DNA from: Inonotus obliquus | Taxonomy: Eukaryota; Basidiomycota; Agaricomycetes; Hymenochaetales; Hymenochaetaceae | Direction of reading: 5' to 3' | DNA length: 64,000 bases | Assembly: GCA_032164295.1 (NCBI GenBank) | Contig: JAJHTX010000009.1 | Span: 1,426,001 to 1,490,000, forward strand | Shown: piece after piece, positions 20,153-30,462 of the stretch | How positions within the stretch are numbered: the first letter of the stretch is position 1 | How the letters are laid out: the number at the start of each line of letters is the position of its first letter | The notes under the pieces: generated by a model | Databases searched by the model: none | What the model was told of the DNA's origin: nothing | What the model saw: the letters and a program-made list of their open reading frames with translations, nothing else | Translations under genes and position numbers: made by a program

Positions 20153-21204
20153 TACAAATCTTCTTCGCTCATTTCGATTTCGGAGCCAGGTTCGCTAGCT
20201 GAGGAGGTGATGATAAGAGGCGCCGTAGATTGGTACTTTTTGCGTCTGGGGCACGCAGGGTCTGTGGCCGAGTGTCGCCCTAGGCAGTTATGGCAGAGTT
20301 TGGGGTGGGGACAGTCAGTGCCGGCGGGTATGCCTTCACTCGCGCAGAGTCTGCACTTAGCGCGGTGGTCCTCTGTCCTGTGGTTCAGGTTGCAGTGTGC
20401 GCATAGGGGGTTTCGTTTGCAGCCTTTAGCTACGTGTCCCAGCGCTTGGCACTTAGTGCATTGTGTGAAGGGGGGGCGAGGGTGTCTGTACGACAGCCTC
20501 AACCTCCTCCCGAAGAGGTATACGAGCGGCTTATTCATGAGTCGCTCGCGGACGTCCCCCTTGGGGTCGTCGAAGGTGATGGAGATTGGGCATGTGAGCA
20601 GAGCGCGCTCACCTTGCTCCGCCAGCCGTTCTGGTCTGGCGGTGTAGTAGGGAGTCGTCGCTAGTTTAATGTGTTGAAGGATGGGGTTGGCTCTCAGCTC
20701 CGCTAGGACCTCGTCCTGAGTGAAAGCTTGGTCCTTTGTGTTGAAGCGCACAGGTACCATGGATATGTTGAGTGTAGCGCGCGGGACAACCCTGCGCGCT
20801 TCGACTTCAGAGGTAGTTTTGACCAGCCGGCTTGCAATAGCCTGTGCCTGGAGGTCGATTTGTTCGGTGACGCCGTTGCCTGCCGCGAAGGTGATGATGG
20901 CATGTCCCTTGGGGTTCCACCTGGCGGCTAGAACACGGAGCTTGCTGGCCGTCGGCAGAGACTGTACGACGTCTCTGGCGGCTTTGCTGAGTAAATAATC
21001 GGTGGGGCGGTTGTTGGCCAGGATTGGGGGGTTGTAAGTGATTACCAGGGTGGGGTCCTTTGCCTTGGTGGTGATTGGGGGGAGTTTCCTGCGCTTTGGC
21101 GCATTCGGTTCCGGGGATGGGGGTGGATTGGTTGGGTGGCTGGTGGATGGTGCGGCTGTGGCTGTGCTGGCGACTTGAGCGTATGTCGTCCCCGCCGTCG
21201 CCAC
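20152..21204 (-). CDS. LINE ORF1 C-terminal part: CCHC zinc-knuckle protein
   Basis: About 350 codons of an RNA-binding, Gag-like protein. The C-terminal quarter has zinc-knuckle motifs: CTKCQALGHVAKGC (C-x2-C-x4-H-x4-C), then CAHCNLNHRTEDHRAKC and further Cys/His pairs ending HSATDPAC. The middle (residues about 50-240) resembles the RRM-like region of such proteins but shows no diagnostic motif. There is no ATG at its head: the frame is open back to a TAG at 21268-21270 and is the same frame as the N-terminal part at 21292-22053. It is therefore best read as the second half of one ORF1 interrupted by stops. It ends in TAA overlapping the ORF2 ATG. Confidence 0.8.
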   Translation of the reverse strand: MATAGTTYAQVASTATAAPSTSHPTNPPPSPEPNAPKRRKLPPITTKAKDPTLVITYNPPILANNRPTDYLLSKAARDVVQSLPTASKLRVLAARWNPKGHAIITFAAGNGVTEQIDLQAQAIASRLVKTTSEVEARRVVPRATLNISMVPVRFNTKDQAFTQDEVLAELRANPILQHIKLATTPYYTARPERLAEQGERALLTCPISITFDDPKGDVRERLMNKPLVYLFGRRLRLSYRHPRPPFTQCTKCQALGHVAKGCKRNPLCAHCNLNHRTEDHRAKCRLCASEGIPAGTDCPHPKLCHNCLGRHSATDPACPRRKKYQSTAPLIITSSASEPGSEIEMSEEDL

Positions 21205-21291
21205 CTCTGCTGGTGCTTGTGGTGGTGCTGTCCCTGTGTTGTGAGTTCTGGGGAGCGGCCTAGTGGTCTAGGTTGGGCGGGTTTGTTGTTG

Positions 21292-22053
21292 TTATTGGAG
21301 GCCCGCGAACTTGTTGTTGAGGGTCTGAATTTCTGCTGACAAACGTGCCAAGGCCGCCTCGACGGGAGCGCTAGCTCCTGTCTGTCGGCTTTGTTGGGCC
21401 TGGCTCATCAGTTGTGCGAGTGGTAGGAAGTCTCCGCCCCCTTCAGAATTGTAGCCGGCTTTAGCATGTGCTAGTACCGCCTGGGCTAATGTGTCTCCTC
21501 TCCCCAGCTTTGTCAACTCATGAATCGTATTAATCGCCGAAGCGAGTGTAGACCCAATGAGTTTCCCCATCGCCGCAATAACCTCCTCTTCCGAGGGCGC
21601 GGTTTTGAGCTGGAGCTCCACCTTATCTTTTATAGTTTCCAGTGCCGGACCGAAACACGAAAGGAGCGTTAAGGCTCTGCAATCGTGGACATTGTCCAGG
21701 CCCCTGGTAGCGGGTCGACGGGGCGAGAGTATCTCGGACAACGGTCGTTTCTGACCTCGCCGGGGAGCAGGAGTATCTATCACTAGGGGGCTGGGGAATC
21801 GCACGCCGAAGACTTGGTCACTCCATAAGGAGGGTTGGCCAGTCTCCGGGCGAGTTGGAGTGTGGGGGGATGGGGGGCGTGGCTCGGACACGATTTGCGA
21901 CACACCTTGGTCCGTCGTCTCCTGCGTATCCTCCAATTCCATCCCTTCGGGTTCTACGACAACTACCTTCGCGCGTTTCGTGCGTTCTGGGTTTCGTCGG
22001 GCTTTGATGGGTCTGTCGGTTGGTTGTGTTTGCGTTGTTTGTTCGTCTTCCAT
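21292..22053 (-). CDS. LINE ORF1 N-terminal part (253 aa, ends at in-frame stop)
   Basis: The frame starts at ATG 22053 (MEDEQTTQTQPTDRPIK) and ends at TAA 21292-21294. The protein is polar and Pro-rich at the N-terminus, with a basic patch (KARRNPERTKRAK) that could be a nuclear localisation signal. The C-terminal half is helical (TIKDKVELQLKTAPSEEEVIAAMGKLIG, ending in LARLSAEIQTLNNKF), likely a coiled-coil multimerisation region as in other LINE ORF1 proteins. The stop lies inside a run of CAA codons, which points to CAA-to-TAA mutation. The same frame is open upstream into the host gene, up to its ATG at 22275. Confidence 0.75.
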   Translation of the reverse strand: MEDEQTTQTQPTDRPIKARRNPERTKRAKVVVVEPEGMELEDTQETTDQGVSQIVSEPRPPSPHTPTRPETGQPSLWSDQVFGVRFPSPLVIDTPAPRRGQKRPLSEILSPRRPATRGLDNVHDCRALTLLSCFGPALETIKDKVELQLKTAPSEEEVIAAMGKLIGSTLASAINTIHELTKLGRGDTLAQAVLAHAKAGYNSEGGGDFLPLAQLMSQAQQSRQTGASAPVEAALARLSAEIQTLNNKFAGLQ

Positions 22054-22089
22054 ATTAGGAAGGTAGTGGTAAGAGAGAGAGAAGCGATG

Positions 22090-22102
22090 AGTGATTGTTT
22101 CT
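22090..22102. repeat. LINE target-site duplication, 5' side
   Basis: agtgattgtttct is identical to 15718-15730. Confidence 0.9.
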
Positions 22103-22275
22103 AGTTTGAAGAGTGGATCGAGGAGAACGTCAAACACTTTGGCGAGTATGTGGACTGGAAATTCATCAATGTTATCAAAATACAGTTGTGCGAGTTTCGA
22201 GTCGGAATATGTCTCATAAGCGATATCGTTACGGAGGTGGCTCCAAACAGTTTCTGGGTTGCTGAGCCTCAGCAT
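22090..22275 (-). pseudogene. F-box/LRR paralog copy F, N-terminal part
   Basis: ATG at 22275 begins MLRLSNPETVWSHLRND, followed by the conserved block SDSKLAQLYFDNIDEFPVHI and LLDPLFKLETIT. It then runs in frame into the LINE leader and ORF1, making a 327-codon chimeric frame ending at 21292. The native continuation is at 15730. The promoter and start codon look untouched, since the upstream flank still matches those of copies A and B. Confidence 0.8.
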
Positions 22276-22920
22276 CTTGCAAGTTTGTGAAGGTGGAGTG
22301 GAGATAACTGAGGGATCCACAAACGCAACGCGTGTGTAGCTTATATTTCCGACATCGACCAGTAATGACTCGACGAGGTTTGCATGTGTTACACCATAAC
22401 AGACGGTCACTTTCTGAATGCTATCAAGGCCCAGTTCTTGTGCAATCGATAAGCATCGTATCGATTGGCTGTTGGGAGTTAGCCGTCTCCTGGGCAGTGA
22501 GAAACTCGCCGTCGAAATGGATATCGGTCAATCAGTATAGAGAAATTTGCACCTCGTTTTCCGCTGATGGCATGAAGAACTTCTGGAAACGACTTGGAAC
22601 AAGGTCCACCCCATCACAATCCTTTCATTCCAAGATCTGGTGATGGCTAGATTCCGCCCCGATGGTCTGTTTGAAGGGCTCGAAACGCTTCAAGCGTACA
22701 ATAGGCATGGGGGACTTTCCCGATTTAGGGGGAACGTCAAAGTGTTTTCGTACTAGTTGACGAGCCATTGCAGGGTTGGTTCAAGGAGGGAGGATGAGCG
22801 ACAGTAGACGACTTGTCATAAAGTTACCACTTGCCGCACGCGCACGGGATTCGCCGATGTAGTTTCTCACGGGTGGGACGAAGTCTCTACCATCATCGAG
22901 TTCTTTGCGCACGGTTCAAC
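22276..22920. other. Intergenic: shared 5' flank of copy F and ALKBH6 upstream region
   Basis: Bases 22276-22400 match the upstream regions of copies A and B. The remainder, up to 22920, separates divergent genes and should hold the ALKBH6-like promoter. No other gene is seen. Confidence 0.5.
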
Positions 22921-24257
<1,337 letters not shown>

Positions 24258-25487
24258 AGAGCAGGTATTCTATCATAGAGAATGTTTGTATTCAGCGCCG
24301 TCCTCTACAACTCTGTGAGCAATGCTCCAAGGACAAGGAAAGGTTGGTCAATGACTATAAGAGTAGTAAGATGACAAATAGCAGAGAAATCCGTTCCTTG
24401 CCCTTGCCTTCCCGACGTTCCTGATCTTCACTAACTGAAAGGAAGAAAACGTTACTAGCTCCCGCTCTGAGTCATCATTGCGATTTATGATAGATAACCT
24501 GATAAGGAGGTGTCCTGGTATCCTTCAGGTGATCAAACGGATCTGGATTGCTATAGATTGCTATTCATATGTGTCAATTGTTTACTCATATCACTAGCCT
24601 CGGGCTCATAAACATCACAAATGAATGCAGCACACAATACAAAGTACATGCTAGCTAGGAAGTGTGCCTCCACGACCGTTAACAGGGGGTTTCTTGGATT
24701 CCTTATCAATGATATCCCTCCCCGCTACCATGCATGTAACGGCGCGAGTGAGCACGCTTTAAACCACATTTATCGGGATCAGTAAGATGATGGGTGACTA
24801 CTATGCATTGAATAAAGAAAACCGACTCGCCGAACCTTGACAAACATACTACAGACTAATGAGCTCCCCAACGAACCTGTTACACCTCTCTGGCGGGTGT
24901 ATAGGGCCTTGAATGTAATACCAAATGACCCACTATTCTCGGGAATTTGCAAATCAAATCAAGATATTAATTGGGTGGCGACCACTTACTGATAAGATGT
25001 TTATCACATGTTTCAACCGGTTTGATCGCGTTCGGGGCGGAGTGTCGGAGACTCGCAAATCTTTCCCGCCCCGTCGTTGAAATTCGGAGATTCGGTGTGA
25101 TTATTTGATATTTCGTCCCAAGGGTGGTACACGAGTCTGTTCGGCCATTCATTTGGCTTCCGGATTCGGGAGTGCCTCTTTTGGGAGATGTATCCGGGCC
25201 CGGTTTCGAGTTCTTGATGACGTGGACGGCATACTCGGCGTGATTCTCGGACATAGGCGTACGAGGCCTCAGGAGGTTTCCCGGCAGTAAATATTCATAA
25301 CAGGAGTTCGAAGAGTTGTTCTCCTGGTAGAAAAGACATTTGGTCCGATTTCGTTCCGTATTTGGATATTTACGCTAATAATATTGTTCATCTCGAGTCG
25401 TGATGTTACGGTGCATCTGTGTTACGAGTAGCGTTACAAACATCGCTCTGCGCGTCGCGGTTGGTGTTCCTACGGGAACAGGGACGA
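24258..25487. other. Intergenic between ALKBH6-like and POP8-like genes (convergent)
   Basis: The two flanking genes converge here. An ATG-led frame of 95 codons at 24967-25254 on the minus strand has no recognised domain and could be chance or part of a small unidentified gene. Nothing else is seen. Confidence 0.45.
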
Positions 25488-26062
25488 CTATTGTGGCGAA
25501 GAAGACTCGGTCCCAAGGAGTGCCGGCAGGAAATCCGCTTCATCTACGATCGAAAGGCGTGCAGAGATCGGCGCGGATGCGAGCGCCGCTTTGATGCGCT
25601 GGGCGTCCCTAGGTCGATATTCAACACAAGGGTCAAGGCAGCAAAGGAACAGACGAAACGGGAACATGCAGTCGTCCATGACTACGGAGTGTGCCCCGTG
25701 GCAATTAAACGCAGCGCGCAGCATGCTGCGCACTTGGACCGGACAGAAGTGCGCGTACTAGTGAATGGAAGAAAGGTTCGTGTATCCAATGAAGATAGAG
25801 AGACATACTCTTGTGCAACACGGATCACAACCTCTTCTATCTCTACATCGCGCCCAATTTCATCTTCCTTTGATACTTCGACATTGCCGGAGCGATAGCG
25901 CAGCACATCAACGTACGTCCCCGAACCACTTACTCCAAACGAGCGAGCAAGGGCATCTTGAATGACCTTGCGGAATGCCAGCTCGTCACCAATACGGTTG
26001 CGCTCGCCATTAGCTCGAGTATCACTGGTGGCGTGTATGCGAAGGTAGGTGTACGACCCCAT
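25488..26062 (-). CDS. RNase P/MRP subunit POP8-like protein (124 aa, 2 exons)
   Basis: POP8 is a small protein subunit of RNase P (tRNA 5' processing) and RNase MRP (rRNA processing). Exon 1, 26062-25809, encodes YTYLRIHATSD, LAFRKVIQDALARSFGVSGSG, YVDVLRY and VEIEEVVIRVAQ. Exon 2, 25608-25488, adds EDAQRIKAALASAPISARLSIVDE and FLPALL. The join uses a gtatgt donor and a cctag acceptor across a 200-nt intron, with split codon GA/G. The order 'alpha helix ending ALxRSFG, strand, xIRV, helix, strand' matches yeast POP8, and the length is close. Sequence similarity is low, so POP5/RPP14-type relatives are alternatives. It is divergent from the next gene, with 534 bp between start codons. Confidence 0.65.
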
Positions 26063-26596
26063 GAAAATACCAAGAAATGAGACGTTGCCTTGCCGAAGAC
26101 CAGTACGGGCGGTCGTTAACTGATGCGCTGACCACCGGAACCGGTGCCGGTGCCGGCGTTGTATATTTCGGCTCGGCAGAAATAGTTTATTGATTTGCCG
26201 TCGATCCCTCCCATCGCGCTTTCTCACGACTCGCCAAGAAAACGGTTTATGAGACGGCAACAGAATCCTGTCGGTCGGATGGGTGCATAAACCGTTGATG
26301 AGATAGCGCAGTAGATCGCAGCAAAGTTAATGGGCGTAAAGAAGGCGAAAAATCACAAGTATTAAAGTGAGGATGATCTTGTATGCTTTGTCATGACGAA
26401 TGACATCCCTTCGGCACCAGAGCGCATAGTGATCGCACGAGCGATTTAAAATATTAAAATTAAATAAATAGTTGAGCTCTCCGCTCTCATACGACTGACG
26501 ATCATCTCCCAAGCCAAGCTTCCTCTCTCCTCATTTCCCTCCCCTTACCTCTCCTTCACCACTCCCCACAGCCGTCTTGCTATATAACGACCAGCA
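26063..26596. promoter_or_regulatory. Divergent promoter region, POP8-like and 883-aa gene
   Basis: This interval lies between two start codons on opposite strands. A TATATAA motif lies near 26580, only about 15 bp before the ATG of the plus-strand gene. A Pol II start 30 bp beyond it would be inside the frame, so either the motif is not a TATA box or the gene starts later. No other gene is seen. Confidence 0.45.
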
Positions 26597-29446
26597 ATGC
26601 TGGCCTCGTTCACCTCTATATTACCCTCAGGCTTGGGTTTCAACAACAAAGATGAGCGAGACAGAGAAAGGCTGGACAAAGAACGAGAGAAAGGTGAAAG
26701 GGCAAGAGAACGCGACGCGGAAGGTCCGGAGGTGAAGACTCCGCGCGCTAATGACAATGATGGGAAACTGAAGGAGGGTACTGTTGACGAGCACGGCGTA
26801 AAGAAGCGTCGGGAGCGCAACCCTAATGAGGTCTGTTTGTCTACTTCTCTTGCCACGTTAGACGCTGACGCGCCAGCCCTTTGATTCGCAACAATCTGAT
26901 GCATATACATCTTCCCCGGCTTCTGTTCTCACCAATAATCATGGCATATGCGAACGTAGACATTCATCGTCGTGCGCCCACCGCCGTCGATGTCCAATCA
27001 CCCGCTTAACCTCCAGATACAACTAGTCCCTCCCCAAGCGAAAGAACGCTCCGCCTCAGGCGCATCTTCTGTTTCCGGACCATCAAGCTACGGCAGTAGA
27101 CCATCAGGAGACTATACCTCACAAGCGACCGAAGAGCCCAATAGCGGCGAATCGCCGTCGCGTGCGCAGTCACTCCGCTCTAACCGCTCCGACACAACAC
27201 CCTTCTACGCGTCCTCATCTGCGTCCATGTCCTCAATAGCATCTACAACATCAACAACTTCTACCGCTAGTGGACGGCGCATGATTGTGCCACTCTACAA
27301 TTTAAGTGCTCATAACGTCATGGCCAACACAGTCCTTGATGCGGGTACGGATGCGAAAGTTGCAAAGTTCCACAAGCGTGGCATGGAGATTCTCGCGCTC
27401 GCCATGCTCGAATGTATCGAGGTTTGGCCGAGTCATGGGCGATATGGTCTCGGTCCAGGACACGTCGCATTTCTGAGTGCATCGAGCGGAGGTCATACCG
27501 GGCTTGCCGGGACCACATTAGGTGAGTGAATGCACTTCGAAGCGTGTTTGCATGTCTTGATCGACTGTTGCTGACGGAAATGAATGGAAGATCATGAAGG
27601 GTTGCTAGTTACACCAACTTCTTCCGCAGTATCACTATCATCGGCGGGCTCTCATCCGCCACATACACAATATCCTCATCCACATCCCCACGCACGGTCC
27701 CATCCTTATACACAGACATCTACACCAGCGACGTCGGCGGCATCGCCAGGTACACCCACGCCCAAAACCCCGACGCAGGCAGCGACGTCATCAGCGCGTG
27801 GTGCTGGCACGAGTAACGTCAATGTCACTGTCACTCCGACACCCTCTCCCTCCGCATCCGGTGCCAAGCGCATATTTGGCAAAATATTCAAGAAACGTGA
27901 CTCTCAGACTCCATCTCCTGTCACCGTCGTACCATCACATGCGCGAACCGGATCAACGTCCGTTGATGTCCGTGTCCTCTCGGCATCGTCCTCCGGCAGC
28001 GAAATTGGACACGGACCTGGCTTGACTGCAAGTAAACGATGGTCCGTCAATGCGTCTTCGCCGACGCCATCACATTTCGCCGTACCTCCTTCGCCTGCTC
28101 CTCCAGGGTCAGCTGGCGGGACTACTGGAGGTATCAGTAAAGACCAGGCCCAGTTACAGCCGGCTGTGCTCGGAATACAGTCCACGTTGTCCGCACCGAT
28201 GTTTCCTCCCGCCGGCCGACCCACGCGATATGTCTGGGTTGTGCGAAAATGGCTCAAGGGTGGTGATAATGGGTTGCTTGGCGGTGTAATGCGCGGGGTG
28301 AGTGGAGTTGTTGGCTCGGGAATCAATATTGCCGGTCTTGGACCAGGTTCTGTCATCGGACAACTTCAAAATCAAGGGCTTGCAAACGGGGGATCTGGAG
28401 ATGCAGGCATTGAAGTGCGCTTTGAATGGGTCCGGGGGCAATCGAAGAGTCACGAGAAAAGAAATTCGAGGAAGAATGCAGAGCTAGAGAAAAGCGGCAG
28501 TGGAAGCACGCAGGAGGATCGGTCATCAGCGCGTCAAAGGGCAAGACGAAGTCTTGGTGCTGAACAACCGGGGAAGGAGAAGAGCCGAAGTCGTGGACGA
28601 ACAACCGGGGAAGGACGACCCGCTACTGCCTCTGCTGCGGGAGCACCGCGCTTCTCAGGTGAATCACGACGGTCTGCCGAACTCGAGCGCGGTCAAGATC
28701 AAACCTTCCGAGACTCACGCACTAATTCGTTAACAAGTGCAATGTCAGAGGAGCTCCGCAGTCGAGTTGCGAATGAAGATGACGAAGAGGAAAGCGACCC
28801 AGAGGACTCCGAGACTCCCTGGGTGTGCACACTCTATGTATCGAATGCACAGACTAACGCTGCGAAGCTCTGGGAACATGGGTACGCGGATCGAGATAGG
28901 GAAGGACATGGACTTACGAAGAAAGAGTCGAGAAGATCGCATCTAAGTCATACAAATGAGCCGACATCTTCTGCGGCTGCGGGTACCAATCAGCCTGCTT
29001 CTCAACCACCGCCCCCTCCTCCAAAATCCTCTACACGAGACTTACCACCAGGGACACTCCTCCGACTCAAAGTAGGGGCGTTATCGCCTGCACCTCACCA
29101 TCCGAAGGTCGTCGCGCAGTTGAAAGTACCGTATCCCCTACCAGACATCGAAGTAACGCGTGCCCGTTTACGGAAGAGAGTTCTGACTCCAGAAGGTGTC
29201 GCGAGACCAGTTGAGCGTGATGGAACGTTTGGTGATGACAGGGAAAAGCAGAAAAGTCGCAGCGGGTTATTTGGGAGCGGGTTTGGGAATGGGAATGGTG
29301 GGGAAGGAGGAGAAGGATTAGTCCTTACTGCAGAAGAAATCAAGGATGTCCTGAGTTGTACGGCGTTTTGGATTGTCGTGCGTGAAGGCTTTGGGGGCGT
29401 GGGTAAGGTCAATAGGAAGGGAGATGGATGGAGGATCAGAGGGTAA
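26597..29446 (+). CDS. Ser/Thr/Pro-rich protein of unknown function (883 aa, 3 exons)
   Basis: Exons 26597-26830, 26960-27521 and 27591-29446 join in phase. The splice NPNE-TFIVVRPPPS is the only join that keeps the long second frame. The N-terminus has a charged helix (KDERDRERLDKEREKGERARERD). Residues about 150-215 are low-complexity Ser/Thr and are followed by a more ordered part (MIVPLYNLSAHNVMANTVLDAG, then FHKRGMEILALAMLECIEVW). A long Ser/Pro-rich linker follows. Another ordered segment contains RYVWVVRKWLKG, GGVMRGVSGVVG and VRFEWVRG, and the C-terminus reads AEEIKDVLSCTAFWIVVREGFGG. I recognise no known domain. The pattern of conserved islands in disordered sequence suggests a scaffold or regulator, but no function can be given. 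The start codon is uncertain because of the nearby TATA-like motif. Confidence 0.75.
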
Positions 29447-30462
29447 TATACTGTATCCCGTATTTGGGTGGGACCAACGCCAGAGGCACATCCTAGGCGG
29501 ATTGCACTAATCTAGCGGCGGTATTTTCTGTTCCATATTTACATTCGCGACAGACCGCTATGACTGCGATTGTTTTTTATAATCTCCACGATTCCTCCTT
29601 TATAACCTTATTGCCATCCCCCTTCTTATGTATGCAATCCGACATGCTATTCTATTCATTGAAGCGACAACCTCCCTCCGATATCTTTTTCTGGCTTCAC
29701 AAGCCCAAGCACCGTTTATACACCCCCGCTACCTCGAGTTCTGAGCCTACCTCGCTTGGTCACTTCTTATGACTTCACGACTTCACGAAAATCTTGCTTC
29801 CTCCCTTTTGGTACAACAACCTCACAACAGATCCGCCCAACCGCCACCGCTAGTGCACTCTTTGCCGAGCCCTACTTTTTCATGCCCTAGTCCAGCTTCG
29901 TCAGGGTGGCACTTCGCCTGCGTGATAACCTATCCCCTCCCACTGTTCTTATCCTTTTTCTTGATCTTGATCTGGGTTACTCTCGTCCTGGTTTTATGGG
30001 TTGTATGTACACAGGTCCTTTAACTAGTAATTTTGATATCTTGTGTACGATTTTGTCTTGTTCATTCTCCTCTTCGCTTTCGCCGCCGCCCCCGCCCTCG
30101 TCTAGTCACAATCCATGGAGTATCAAGCATTGTTTGTTGACCGTATTGATAATACAGATGTGGATGTGGATGATGGTTTCTGGTCAGGTTTGCGAGGACA
30201 TTAATGTCTCTGGATCATATTCGTTCGACGTTCTATCCCATCCTTTGTCATGGTAAATTCCTACACGATTTCTCATATCCGCTCCGGAAGGAAAAAGTCA
30301 GAGTCGCGCTGTATTGTCCTGCAGTTTGGTACTCTGCAAGCCATATGCTCCGTCACCTTTCCAATTGTATATATTGAACATACATTTGTACCTTTGGTAC
30401 ACAAAAGTACAGTACACGCATATACTATACAATGATCTCAACCTTTCTTACAGTTGTTACAG
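29447..30462. other. Convergent intergenic region
   Basis: The plus-strand gene ending at 29446 and the minus-strand F-box gene ending at 30463 converge here. It should hold both 3' UTRs. Short pyrimidine-rich frames (29560-30256) look like chance. Confidence 0.5.

Larger units (their letters stand above)
15731..22089 (-). mobile_element. LINE (non-LTR retrotransposon) with endonuclease, RT and RNase H, 6.36 kb
   Basis: The element lies between exact 13-bp target-site duplications and ends, on the minus strand, in a poly(A) tail preceded by AATAAA. It has a Gag-like region with CCHC knuckles (22053 to 20155, two internal stops) and a 1332-aa ORF2 with apurinic-type endonuclease, reverse transcriptase and RNase H. 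The 5' leader before the ORF1 ATG is only about 36 nt, so it is either near full length or slightly 5'-truncated. Domain order resembles the Tad/I-type LINEs of fungi; clade placement is tentative. The exact duplications and open ORF2 imply a fairly recent insertion. It sits in the same orientation as its host gene. Confidence 0.92.

Noticed and set aside
24967..25254. 95-codon ATG-led minus-strand frame
   Set aside because: No motif, no supporting neighbour exon; kept only as a note in the intergenic entry.
25419..25898. 159-codon plus-strand frame
   Set aside because: It lacks an ATG start and lies opposite the POP8-like exons and intron, which have better family support.
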